Source: a virus. Taken from it: DNA of 24,542 bases. Made by a program: the position numbers and the translations under genes. Location of the stretch: positions 1-24,542 of IMG/VR virus record IMGVR_UViG_3300017786_000134; one strand, 5' to 3'. This document shows positions 5,561 to 11,769 of the stretch, one piece after another. The number at the start of each line of letters is the position of its first letter. The stretch's first letter is position 1. The notes beneath the pieces are model-generated. The model had not been told where the DNA came from. It made no database searches and worked only from the letters and a program-made list of their open reading frames with translations.

Positions 5561-6149
5561 AAAATTAGCAACAGCTAGAACCAAACTTCAATCTATGCCG
5601 CTCAAGAAATCAGGGCATAATAAGTTTGCTGGTTACAACTACTTCGAACTAGGTGACTTTTTACCTGCCTGTAACGATATATTCGCAGACCTAGGCTTAT
5701 GCGATGTTATTAGATTTGGTATAGACCAAGCTACACTCACTGTCTACGATACTGAGACAAGCGAGAGCGTAGTATTCAGCTCACCAATGGCATCAGCTAA
5801 TCTAAAAGGCTGCCACGATATTCAGAATCTAGGCGCGAGCCAGACCTACTTACGCAGATACTTATGGCAAACCACTATGGGTATGGTTGAGCACGATGCG
5901 CTAGACGCTTCTAAGCCCGACCAGCCTAGCCGCGAGGAGTTATGTGCTAATGCGGTACACGCTCACATTGAATCGCTAACGTATATCCGAAGAATGTTAG
6001 GCGACCCTACACCTGAAAATGTTGCACTAGCTAAAGAAGCATTCGGTGAGATACCTGATGCTGACCAGCGAGCTATGTGGGTTGCTCCAACTAAATGCTC
6101 TACTGCATTCTTAACAACCGAGGAGCGTAGACTGCTTAAAGGCGCGTGA
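5547..6149 (+). CDS. erf: ERF-family single-strand annealing protein (200 aa)
   Basis: Start at ATG 5547 because GGGAG lies at the right distance; the longer open frame upstream overlaps another gene. ERF hallmarks are visible: an N-terminal helix (KKLATARTKLQSM), AGYNYFELGDFLPACNDIFADLGL (about 28-51), a beta-rich middle, and QNLGASQTYLRRYLWQTTMGMVEHDALDAS (about 95-124), which matches the conserved GS..TY..RY...GI...D signature. ERF proteins anneal complementary single strands in phage recombination and replication. Together with the NinB/NinG-like proteins, the SSB-like protein and the PD-(D/E)XK nuclease it makes a recombination set. The C-terminal 70 residues are more variable. Confidence 0.8.
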   Translation: MTIYKKLATARTKLQSMPLKKSGHNKFAGYNYFELGDFLPACNDIFADLGLCDVIRFGIDQATLTVYDTETSESVVFSSPMASANLKGCHDIQNLGASQTYLRRYLWQTTMGMVEHDALDASKPDQPSREELCANAVHAHIESLTYIRRMLGDPTPENVALAKEAFGEIPDADQRAMWVAPTKCSTAFLTTEERRLLKGA

Positions 6150-6367
6150 GAATATCTGACGACCTAAAGATGAGGATAGTTAAGATGCTGCACTTTACAC
6201 AATTAACTTATTCTGAAATATCACGCTCGATAGGTGTACGAAGAGAGGTAGTTTATAAGGTCGCCAAAGATGCTCTACAAGATAAGCCACTAACCGATGA
6301 GGAGCTGGCTTGCACGAACGTAACTAAAGGCTTTATGAATTATTTAGAGAGAAATAGAAATGAGTGA
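6146..6367 (+). CDS. Small HTH protein (73 aa)
   Basis: GTG at 6146 overlaps the stop of the ERF gene (GTGA). Residues about 8-42 (MRIVKMLHFTQLTYSEISRSIGVRREVVYKVAKDAL) form a clear helix-turn-helix of the kind seen in sigma region 4 and transposase-like DNA-binding modules. The rest is acidic then basic. Probably a regulator of early or late genes, but the target is unknown. Its stop overlaps the next start. Confidence 0.6.
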   Translation: MRISDDLKMRIVKMLHFTQLTYSEISRSIGVRREVVYKVAKDALQDKPLTDEELACTNVTKGFMNYLERNRNE

Positions 6368-6533
6368 TGATAAAGTACTTGATAAGTTAGATTTAAAGGA
6401 ATGGGAAAGCCTGTTTAAGTTAAGAGATGCTTGGATTAAAAGCGATGATGTAGAGCCAGAAATAGCAAGCGATCTTTTTTATACTACGGCTCGGTATTTA
6501 GCGAATAAGCAAGGGGCTAGGAGAGATGGATGA
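6360..6533 (+). CDS. Small acidic helical protein (57 aa)
   Basis: ATG at 6360 overlaps the end of the HTH gene by 8 nt; stop TGA at 6531-6533. The peptide is mostly helical and acidic at first (MSDDKVLDKLDLKEWESLF) and basic at the end (NKQGARRDG). Unrecognised. It is too short for usual gene-calling cut-offs but fits the coupled operon, and its end encodes the AGGAG ribosome site of the next small gene. Confidence 0.5.
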   Translation: MSDDKVLDKLDLKEWESLFKLRDAWIKSDDVEPEIASDLFYTTARYLANKQGARRDG

Positions 6534-6612
6534 TGAGGATTGGTTCGAGGTTATTGTTGGTTTAATAATAATTGGTGTCGGTTTTATTTTTATAATTCAA
6601 ACTTTACATTAA
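6526..6612 (+). CDS. Tiny single-pass membrane peptide (28 aa)
   Basis: ATG at 6526 lies five nt after AGGAG; stop TAA at 6610-6612. Acidic N-terminus (MDDEDWFEV) followed by a clean hydrophobic helix (IVGLIIIGVGFIFII) and a short tail. One transmembrane segment with the N-terminus probably outside or short cytosolic. It sits directly before another membrane gene. The function is unknown; a small inhibitor or membrane-disturbing peptide is possible. Confidence 0.5.
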   Translation: MDDEDWFEVIVGLIIIGVGFIFIIQTLH

Positions 6613-6623
6613 GGAGTAAGAAA

Positions 6624-6806
6624 ATGAGCGAAGAAAATTCTGTATATATTGCACTGGCGTTAATGTTTGTTTCAGTAGGCGCGTGGTTTACACATATTAT
6701 CCACTGTCTTATCCACGCTAAGTATCTTTTACTTATTGCTGGAGCGTTTATGTTCCCTGTTGGAATCATCCACGGTGTCGGCATTTGGTTTGGGGTTAGC
6801 TGGTAA
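6624..6806 (+). CDS. Two-pass membrane protein (60 aa)
   Basis: ATG at 6624 with AAGGAG nine nt upstream; an earlier in-frame ATG at 6540 lies inside the preceding peptide gene and lacks a ribosome site. Two hydrophobic helices (about 8-24, IALALMFVSVGAWFTHI; and about 34-55, LLLIAGAFMFPVGIIHGVGIWF) are joined by a His-rich loop (HCLIHAK). The four histidines and Cys could bind metal. Not in the lysis module, so a holin role is less likely than an early membrane function such as superinfection control; that is speculation. Confidence 0.6.
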   Translation: MSEENSVYIALALMFVSVGAWFTHIIHCLIHAKYLLLIAGAFMFPVGIIHGVGIWFGVSW

Positions 6807-6970
6807 TGGGTACTAAGGGTATTGATCAACGCCCTTATGATCGAGATAAATTTAATAATAACTTCGATGCAATTTTTGGTAAGAAGAAAGAAAAAAAAGA
6901 GGAGGTGAAACTTGAACGAAGAAGTAATACAGGAAGGCGATCTTATGATCGCAATAAAGAAAGCACCTGA
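6806..6970 (+). CDS. Small basic phage protein (54 aa)
   Basis: ATG overlaps the TAA of the membrane gene (TAATG). The sequence (MGTKGIDQRPYDRDKFNNNFDAIFGKKKEKK) resembles a small protein that I recall in many phage genomes with an RPYDRxKFxxNFDxIFGKK-like core. The C-terminal 23 residues overlap the next gene by 59 nt in another frame and are strongly basic. No domain with known function. The SD is weak, so translation probably depends on coupling to the upstream gene. Confidence 0.5.
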   Translation: MGTKGIDQRPYDRDKFNNNFDAIFGKKKEKKEEVKLERRSNTGRRSYDRNKEST

Positions 6971-7115
6971 TGGTGAGTCGTATTTTTTATTAATATCAAC
7001 CGACCAGACAACAAGTATTTTTGATGTCGGTGATAAAGACGACCTAAAAGCATTGGGTGAGATATTTTTAAATCTTAGAAATTCAATAATTGATATAACA
7101 AGGGAGTTACATTGA
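6912..7115 (+). CDS. Hypothetical protein with TTG start (67 aa)
   Basis: TTG at 6912 is preceded by a near-perfect AGAGGAGGTG ribosome site, so the TTG start is secure. The product is acidic with alternating beta and helix (IAIKKAPDGESYFLLIST, then DKDDLKALGEIFLNLRNSI). The pattern suggests a small alpha/beta soluble protein. Unrecognised. It overlaps the upstream basic gene by 59 nt and its TGA overlaps the next ATG. Confidence 0.65.
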   Translation: MNEEVIQEGDLMIAIKKAPDGESYFLLISTDQTTSIFDVGDKDDLKALGEIFLNLRNSIIDITRELH

Positions 7116-7429
7116 TGCTTAATTTAATAGATGCAGAAGTGCAGTTTGAAGAAAGAAAAGAGCAAGCGTTTAAAGAAAAACAAAAAGTCACTCAATACAA
7201 CAGGGTTAAGCAGCACTTAGAATCAGGTAAGACGCTAACAAGATTAGAGGCTTTAAATGATTTAGGTATCTTAAACCCAACCGCACGAATATCAGAATTA
7301 AGGGCAGATGGAATACCTGTAGAAACAAGAATGGTTGGTGTTTATAACCGATGGGACGCGAAAGTTAAGGTTGCCCAGTGGTTTATAACCCCACCAGAAA
7401 ACCCCTTAGTAAGACGTACTCGCAGCTAG
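7115..7429 (+). CDS. Helix-turn-helix protein, HTH_39-like (104 aa)
   Basis: ATG at 7115, eight nt after AGGGAG; a TTG three bases earlier is less well spaced. A charged N-terminal helix (about 8-27) leads into a winged-helix region (about 28-75): QYNRVKQHLESGKTLTRLEALNDLGILNPTARISELRADGIPV. This matches the phage HTH_39-type layout (RxxxHLxxGxxLTxLEAxxxxGIxxxxARIxELRxxGxxV). Likely binds DNA as a regulator or replication accessory factor. The tail is Pro- and Arg-rich. Followed by two hairpins and the SSB-like gene. Confidence 0.7.
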   Translation: MLNLIDAEVQFEERKEQAFKEKQKVTQYNRVKQHLESGKTLTRLEALNDLGILNPTARISELRADGIPVETRMVGVYNRWDAKVKVAQWFITPPENPLVRRTRS

Positions 7430-7477
7430 GCAGCACTTCCTTGCGCTGCCGCTGGTCAGCGTTACCTAGCAACCAGC
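7429..7477 (+). other. Two adjacent inverted repeats between early genes
   Basis: GGCAGC (7429-7434) pairs with GCTGCC (7445-7450), and GCTGGT (7451-7456) pairs with ACCAGC (7472-7477). Neither is followed by a T run, so these are not standard terminators. They lie in an 80-nt gap, rare in this tightly packed operon, just before the SSB-like gene, and may tune mRNA processing or stability. Confidence 0.4.
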
Positions 7478-7509
7478 AACCTTATTAATTAACTAAAGAG
7501 AGTATAACT

Positions 7510-7788
7510 ATGCAATACGATGATGATAACAAAGGTGCACTATGGCCCGCCAAAGACCGAGCTTCTGATAAGCACCCACACTTCACTGGTAAAGCTATGG
7601 TGGGCGGGGTTGAGTATTATGTTTCAGGCTGGAAGCGCGACCCTAACGGCAACCCCAAAGCACCTTCGGTTAAGTTTAGCTTCAAGGCCGTAGACGAAGT
7701 TAAAGCGAAAACTATGCAACAAGTACCACAACAAACGCAGCCAGCTCAGGCAGCACCGATTGATTTTGATGATGATATTCCGTTTTAG
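7510..7788 (+). CDS. SSB-like single-stranded DNA-binding protein (92 aa)
   Basis: ATG at 7510 after AAAGAGAG. The C-terminus is DFDDDIPF, the acidic tip (DDDIPF) by which bacterial SSB binds its partner proteins. It is joined by a Gln/Pro/Ala-rich linker (TMQQVPQQTQPAQAAP) to a short beta-rich N-terminal domain (about 1-62) with GALWP, HPHFTGKAMVGGVEYYVSGW and aromatic residues spaced as in a small OB-like fold. It is much shorter than E. coli SSB (178 aa), so this is a minimal phage form. The role, coating single strands and recruiting partners in replication or recombination, is inferred from the tail and operon context. Confidence 0.65.
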   Translation: MQYDDDNKGALWPAKDRASDKHPHFTGKAMVGGVEYYVSGWKRDPNGNPKAPSVKFSFKAVDEVKAKTMQQVPQQTQPAQAAPIDFDDDIPF

Positions 7789-7801
7789 AGCCTTCTGCGG
7801 A

Positions 7802-7853
7802 GCTGGAAGATACCCAGCGGGGTTATGGTGACGACCTCTGATAATAAGTCACC
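7802..7853 (+). other. Inverted repeats in the gap after the SSB-like gene
   Basis: GCTGG (7802-7806) can pair with CCAGC (7814-7818), and GGTGAC (7827-7832) with GTCACC (7848-7853). No T run follows. The 102-nt gap before the next gene also holds an AT-rich stretch (about 7856-7880). The SSB-like gene is therefore bracketed on both sides by hairpin-forming gaps. Confidence 0.35.
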
Positions 7854-7890
7854 ACAATTATAAAAGGCATTTAATAAAAGGTGAGCTAAT

Positions 7891-8352
7891 GTGCGTGAAT
7901 TTATAATTAACACAGATAATCAAGATTCTGTTGATGATTTTGTTAGCTATTTAGATGAAACCTTGCAAGGCAGTGGCTTACTTAAAGTCACTGTTAAGCA
8001 GGTTAAAGACAGGTCACTGTCACAGAATGCTTTACTCCACATATGGTTTAGAGAGTACGCAGCAATGCGCCTTAATAAGCCCCTCAAGAAGATTACTCAA
8101 GACGATACCGATTCTATTAAGTTACTTGTTAAACAAGCCTGTTACGGTGACACGAAGTACGACTGGCTATGTCAGCGTATTACTAATATAGACACTGGTA
8201 TCTCAGCTTTTGTTTTAAGGTCTACCAGTAGATACGACAAGGGCGAAATGTTTATGTTTATGGAGTGGTTTCAGGCGTTCGCAGCACAAAAAGGTTTATT
8301 ACTTGAATCAATGGGTGAATACGGGAGATTAAAAGATGAAACCAACCAGTAG
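7891..8352 (+). CDS. ninB: NinB-like recombination protein (153 aa)
   Basis: GTG at 7891 with AAGGTGAGC at good spacing; the ATG two bases earlier is in another frame and closes at once. A core DRSLSQNALLHIWFREYAA (about 40-58) resembles the RSLxQNxxxWxxLxxIA signature of phage NinB (lambda Orf), a recombination mediator that helps annealing proteins act on SSB-coated DNA. The N-terminal 38 residues are beta/alpha with basic strands (LLKVTVKQVK), the C-terminal part is helical (DKGEMFMFMEWFQAFAAQKG). Placement between the SSB-like and nuclease genes and the presence of ERF fit that role. Family call is by motif only. Confidence 0.65.
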   Translation: MREFIINTDNQDSVDDFVSYLDETLQGSGLLKVTVKQVKDRSLSQNALLHIWFREYAAMRLNKPLKKITQDDTDSIKLLVKQACYGDTKYDWLCQRITNIDTGISAFVLRSTSRYDKGEMFMFMEWFQAFAAQKGLLLESMGEYGRLKDETNQ

Positions 8353-8515
8353 AGATAAATGCGAAAGTTATAAAGATATTTGCGAGGTCAGGTTCTTACT
8401 TTATATGGCGTACCAGTGCGACAGTGTGACAGAAAAGAAAAAGTTAATTGATGACGCTATGATTAAGGTTGACGCTTATATCTGGGAGGATTTTGCGGAG
8501 TACCGTACTAAATGA
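8336..8515 (+). CDS. Small early protein (59 aa)
   Basis: ATG at 8336 overlaps the NinB-like gene by 17 nt; GGGAG lies about nine nt upstream. Helical, charged, with three cysteines (C9, C16, C29) that do not form an obvious CxxC pair (DKCESYKDICEVRFLLYMAYQC). The function is unknown. The stop overlaps the start of the nuclease gene (ATGA), so it is clearly part of the same coupled run. Confidence 0.6.
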   Translation: MKPTSRDKCESYKDICEVRFLLYMAYQCDSVTEKKKLIDDAMIKVDAYIWEDFAEYRTK

Positions 8516-8940
8516 GATATGCGAGCCACTACAAAGATGACCCTAACGAAGATAGAATAATCGCTCACGCTTGTAAGGCTTGGAAGTGCCAAGCGAGAAA
8601 AATCCCACCCCATTACGTTTTAGACTTCGCTATGCTGCGTAAAGGTCAGATAGTCGGCTTTGTTGAAGTTAAGAAGCGACACTTCCACTACGATAAATTC
8701 CCAACAACAATTATCCCATTCAATAAAATAATTAAGGCTAAGGATATGCTCAGGTTCGGCTATCCGTCATTCTTTATGGTTGAGTGGAACGATAGAGTGG
8801 GCTGGGTAAACCTAGACAGTAAGCCTGAAAAGATAACCGTGGAAGGCCGTACAGACCGAGGCAGACCCGATGATATACAGCCTATGGCGCATTACAGTAT
8901 AGAACAGTTTACTTTTCTGAACTGCCAGCCAGTTGATTAG
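8512..8940 (+). CDS. PD-(D/E)XK-fold nuclease (142 aa)
   Basis: Motifs of the PD-(D/E)XK fold are visible: E13 in the first helix, VLDFAML with D38, and GFVEVKKR with E52-x-K54, separated by a beta hairpin. Size and layout fit small phage Holliday-junction resolvases and VRR-NUC-type nucleases. In this operon (ERF, NinB-like, SSB-like, NinG-like) a junction-resolving or end-processing role is likely. It is the last early gene; its 3' end overlaps the convergent lysozyme gene by 32 bp. The exact substrate cannot be read from the sequence. Confidence 0.65.
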   Translation: MRYASHYKDDPNEDRIIAHACKAWKCQARKIPPHYVLDFAMLRKGQIVGFVEVKKRHFHYDKFPTTIIPFNKIIKAKDMLRFGYPSFFMVEWNDRVGWVNLDSKPEKITVEGRTDRGRPDDIQPMAHYSIEQFTFLNCQPVD

Positions 8941-9331
8941 CTACGTCAATAGCTCGCTGACCTACTTGGTCGGCGTATCGGCTGTTAAGTAACTCAGCAC
9001 CAGCTAGGTCGAATTTACCCGCTTCAATGTGAGCGATTGTCTTTTTGAATTGCTTAAACTTCGATAACCCCATATTAAATACTAGGTTGATGATCGCCTC
9101 TTTACGCTCTGGCGACAATTCAGCAAACCACTCAAAGTTAGACCAGCACTGCCCAGCTACGCGAGCAATATCATTTTCTAGCAGGTAGGTGGCTTCCTCT
9201 TTTGATATTCCTACGTCATCGAGGTTGCGACCGACACCAATAGTTAATTTATTGGCTGTACACTTATAAGGCTCTAACTTTAAGCCTTCGTGAATTATTA
9301 ATTGTTTAGTTAGTCGTTCTTTATTAATCAA
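8909..9331 (-). CDS. GH24 (T4-type) lysozyme endolysin (140 aa)
   Basis: The TTG at 9331-9329 is the chosen start: GGGAG lies eight nt upstream, whereas the farther TTG at 9346 overlaps that ribosome site itself. The catalytic pattern E-8-C-5-T is complete (E15, C24, T30 in HEGLKLEPYKCTANKLTIGVG); many phage lysozymes have Cys in place of Asp. Then come GRNLDD, a helical domain and the VFNMGLSKFKQFKKTI region. It cleaves peptidoglycan between MurNAc and GlcNAc at lysis. No signal or SAR segment at the start, so a holin is needed; one lies directly upstream (9372-9851). Confidence 0.85.
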   Translation of the reverse strand: MINKERLTKQLIIHEGLKLEPYKCTANKLTIGVGRNLDDVGISKEEATYLLENDIARVAGQCWSNFEWFAELSPERKEAIINLVFNMGLSKFKQFKKTIAHIEAGKFDLAGAELLNSRYADQVGQRAIDVANQLAGSSEK

Positions 9332-9333
9332 TG

Positions 9334-9375
9334 GAAAAGCTCCCAAAATCTAATAGAAAAGCTCCCAAAAATTAG
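9334..9375. repeat. 22-bp tandem duplication of a ribosome-binding region
   Basis: GAAAAGCTCCCAAAATCTAATA (9334-9355) is followed by a near copy (9356-9375). On the minus strand each gives TTTTGGGAGCTTTT; the copy nearest the lysozyme is its ribosome site. The 15-mer AAAAGCTCCCAAAAT at 9335-9349 is identical to that at 2718-2732. Confidence 0.8.
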
Positions 9376-9851
9376 GAATCTTCTTTTGTATGACTTGCGC
9401 CAAAGTAAAATGAAGTAATTGCCGAGACAACACCACCCATATAACCTAAAACCAAGCTAACAATAGTATCGCTATTAGCGTCAGGAGGCTGAATGGTAAC
9501 AAGAAATATATAGCCCACAAAACCGATAAGCGAGACAAGGGCAACAATTCTAGGTGTCCAATCTCCTTTATGGGCTTTTCTTGCGTCTTGTACATCTTTC
9601 GCTTCCAGTGCAAAGATGTCAACATCCAGTTCTGCCATTTTACTTTCAAAATCAAGCTCCGCTTTTTTAACCTCAACAAGTTGCTCTGGTGACGCAGTTT
9701 GTAACGCTTTCTCAATACTTTTAGGGTCATTACTGCAACCTAAAGCCTTAGCAATAGCAGATGCGGCAGCGCCACCTAAAGGGCTACCTAGCGCAGTGCC
9801 AAGTACAGGCGCAACAGCACCGATAATCCCCTTAATCGCTCCAAAATTCAT
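9372..9851 (-). CDS. Holin of the 3-TM (GTA-type) family (159 aa)
   Basis: ATG at 9851. N-terminus is Gly/Ala-rich and hydrophobic (FGAIKGIIGAVAPVLGTALGSPLGGAAASAIAKALG), then a charged helical stretch (about 42-93, EKALQTASPEQLVEVKKAELDFESKM), then two transmembrane helices (about 98-117, IVALVSLIGFVGYIFLVTI; and about 127-150, IVSLVLGYMGGVVSAITSFYFG). This layout fits the three-TM holins known from gene-transfer agents and marine phages. It would form the membrane lesion that lets the lysozyme out. It lies directly before the lysozyme gene. Its start overlaps the TGA of the 32-aa basic gene. Confidence 0.75.
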   Translation of the reverse strand: MNFGAIKGIIGAVAPVLGTALGSPLGGAAASAIAKALGCSNDPKSIEKALQTASPEQLVEVKKAELDFESKMAELDVDIFALEAKDVQDARKAHKGDWTPRIVALVSLIGFVGYIFLVTIQPPDANSDTIVSLVLGYMGGVVSAITSFYFGASHTKEDS

Positions 9852-9946
9852 TTCTTTTTAGCCTTCTTCATTGGTTTAGCTTTTTTCTTCTTTGGCGCTG
9901 GTGGGCGACCAACTTTAGAACCGTATGTACCTTTACCTTGTGGCAT
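9848..9946 (-). CDS. Tiny lysine-rich protein (32 aa)
   Basis: ATG at 9946-9944 overlaps the TGA of the upstream gene (TGATG); its own TGA overlaps the holin start. The sequence begins MPQGKGTYGSKVGRPP and ends in a Lys/Ala/Pro run, a type I recall as a recurrent small phage protein. Nearly half the residues are Lys or Arg. Nucleic-acid contact or a structural role is possible. The GRPP stretch resembles an AT-hook core, though a single weak one. Confidence 0.6.
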   Translation of the reverse strand: MPQGKGTYGSKVGRPPAPKKKKAKPMKKAKKK

Positions 9947-10149
9947 CACTCAATCTCCTCAATCTCAGTATTACTAATAATTAATGTTGTTTTGGCCCAC
10001 TCTATAGCGCCTACAATCTCGCCATAAGTGAGTAAGCCTTGCTCTGCGTATTCGTCAATGAGAGCAATTATATCGTTATAGAAGTCATCTGTAGCCGCAT
10101 TACGATAGCTATAGTTGTTGTGCTTAGTTAAATCTTTAACGTCAGACAT
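9946..10149 (-). CDS. Hypothetical acidic protein (67 aa)
   Basis: ATG overlaps the stop of the metallophosphatase gene (TAATG). Acidic, helical, with a central DDFYNDIIALIDEYAEQGLLTYGEIVGAIEWAKTTLI segment. No cysteines, no membrane helix. I do not recognise it. It lies between the phosphatase and the small basic protein in a coupled run, so it is probably translated with them. Confidence 0.6.
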   Translation of the reverse strand: MSDVKDLTKHNNYSYRNAATDDFYNDIIALIDEYAEQGLLTYGEIVGAIEWAKTTLIISNTEIEEIE

Positions 10150-11303
10150 TATAACCTCTCAGTAGACCGCCTTACCTCACCCTTTTCTTTATCGAGAACT
10201 AACAGGCACATAGATTGACCACTCACATAACCGCTAGAATCGTGCCAAGCATCAGACGGCGGTAGACCTGCGAAGCTCTCGGTTATTGTTTGACCGTAGG
10301 TTTCGCGGCTAATTTGCTTACTGTGTATGTGGCCGTGCCAACACATTCTATGCGTGCTTGCGCCCCACTCTTCAGGGTATCTGGCTGCAAAATACTCAGC
10401 CATTTTAGCGTGTTTAATAGTGTCACCGTGAGTAACCATAAAGGCTGTTTTGCCGTGTTGGTACACCCAGCATACAGCAGGTGACATTTCTATTGTAACT
10501 CTTTTGTTGTTTCTCCAATAGGCTTGTTGCTGTGCTTTTAACGCCATAGAGGTTATAGCATCGTGATTTCCGCGACAGTGACGCACTATAACCTTGTTAA
10601 AACGCTTCAGAGCCTCTTCTACAATAAACGACATAACCTCAAGCCCTATTAGGAAAACGTGCTCCAGACGGCCATCAGTGTCCAATGGAGTGCCTTTAGT
10701 GGTCGTTCCTGTGTAAGTATCGGCGTGGTAATAGTCGCCTAGCTGGTTAATTACGATTGTGTCGCACTCAGGCGCATTGTTCATTAGGCGCATAAATACT
10801 TCTTTGTGGCGGCTTGCAGCAATCTTACAGTCGTAGTTGTCACCCGAGATGTCATCGTGAGCCAGCATACCGAAGTGAGCGTCACCGATATTAACAACGG
10901 CAAGCTCTTGATCTTTCAGCTTTTTCTTTGGTTTGGGTATTTTAGGTGATTTATTTTTGTGATCTTCTAAGAACTCATCGAGGGCGTTCTTAATACTTTG
11001 TATCTGATCTTCTTGCTTCAAATTGGTCTTGACCCACTGGGCTTTGACCTGACCATCTTCGGAGTAGAGTGTTGAAGTGCCTTTTACTAGGTGGGTGCTT
11101 GGCGCTGTGTGTATCATATCGTGGTTAGGTGAGTAGCCCTGCCCTGCTGCTCTACGAATAACTACTCTTTTATGGGATTGTACGGCAGACCTTGTAACAC
11201 CTAGTATTTCTGCACTTTTATTTTCTGACACACCTTCGAGATATAGCTTTATTACTTCTCGCTGCCTGTCCGTGGTACAGTAATCTAATAGCTTCTTTTC
11301 CAT
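10149..11303 (-). CDS. HTH plus calcineurin-like metallophosphatase (384 aa)
   Basis: ATG at 11303 after AAGGGTGG. Residues about 8-50 are a helix-turn-helix (TDRQREVIKLYLEGVSENKSAEILGVTRSAVQSHKRVV), like LuxR/sigma region 4. A charged linker follows, then a full metallophosphoesterase domain: GDAHFG (D141, H143), QLGDYYHADT (D190), RGNHD (246-248), THGD (H292) and GHIH (324-327), the di-metal ligand set of the family. A DNA-guided phosphoesterase or nuclease acting during packaging or host takeover is possible; the substrate is unknown. The same HTH-phosphatase combination is found in other phages of marine type. Confidence 0.8.
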   Translation of the reverse strand: MEKKLLDYCTTDRQREVIKLYLEGVSENKSAEILGVTRSAVQSHKRVVIRRAAGQGYSPNHDMIHTAPSTHLVKGTSTLYSEDGQVKAQWVKTNLKQEDQIQSIKNALDEFLEDHKNKSPKIPKPKKKLKDQELAVVNIGDAHFGMLAHDDISGDNYDCKIAASRHKEVFMRLMNNAPECDTIVINQLGDYYHADTYTGTTTKGTPLDTDGRLEHVFLIGLEVMSFIVEEALKRFNKVIVRHCRGNHDAITSMALKAQQQAYWRNNKRVTIEMSPAVCWVYQHGKTAFMVTHGDTIKHAKMAEYFAARYPEEWGASTHRMCWHGHIHSKQISRETYGQTITESFAGLPPSDAWHDSSGYVSGQSMCLLVLDKEKGEVRRSTERL

Positions 11304-11330
11304 AATTCCACCCTTGGGATTGCTTAAAGA

Positions 11331-11594
11331 TTATTTCTTTTTAGACTTCTTAGCTATATCTGCATCAGCTTTTCTAGCTCCACCTTTACCTGACACAAAA
11401 CTATTAACTCTACCCATAGCCCAAGCTGACATAGGTACGTTTCTTGAGCCGCTGGAAAGGTATGCGCCTTGACCTCTACGGTAAACTTTTTCTAGCTGGC
11501 TAGGAGTAAACTTTGTTCCATCTGCCTTTTTCTTTAGAGTAGCTTTAACGCTTGCGCTTAGTGGTTTTCTTGGCGGTGCTTTTTTTGCTGGCAT
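11331..11594 (-). CDS. DUF5824-like small basic phage protein (87 aa)
   Basis: The ATG at 11594 (MPAKKAPP) is chosen because GAGGAC lies upstream at a usual distance; an upstream in-frame ATG at 11618 is poorly placed. The middle (KVYRRGQGAYLSSGSRNVPMSAWAMGRVNSFV) matches the DUF5824 signature of phage and giant-virus proteins. Both ends are very Lys-rich. The function is not known; basic charge suggests nucleic acid or capsid contact. It overlaps the next upstream gene by 50 nt. Confidence 0.7.
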   Translation of the reverse strand: MPAKKAPPRKPLSASVKATLKKKADGTKFTPSQLEKVYRRGQGAYLSSGSRNVPMSAWAMGRVNSFVSGKGGARKADADIAKKSKKK

Positions 11595-11769
11595 TTTTTG
11601 CTGTCCTCGATTTTTCAACTGCTTTTAAGTCAATGAATTCACCAGCAGCATACTTTTTGGCTGTACGTTTAATCTCTGCCGCTTTCTTGGCTTTATTCTT
11701 AGCACCTGACAGGTACTTCTTAGCAACGCCTGTCTTTTTATCTTTTGCTACCTTTCTGAATTTAGCCAT
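11545..11769 (-). CDS. Small Lys-rich phage protein (74 aa)
   Basis: ATG at 11769 overlaps the TAA of the upstream gene; an ATG two codons earlier is inside that overlap. The protein has a KYLSGAKNKAKKAAEIKRTAKKYAAGEFIDLKAV core that resembles a short domain (DUF5872-like) I recall in phage and viral proteins, with a C-terminal tail of Lys, Thr and Arg. No acidic region to speak of. Probably DNA- or virion-associated. The family name is tentative. Confidence 0.6.
   Translation of the reverse strand: MAKFRKVAKDKKTGVAKKYLSGAKNKAKKAAEIKRTAKKYAAGEFIDLKAVEKSRTAKNASKKSTAKKTTKRKR

Noticed and set aside
7429-7477. Possible intrinsic terminator before the SSB-like gene
   Set aside because: Stems are good but no T run follows either one, and downstream genes are part of the same early run; kept as hairpins only.
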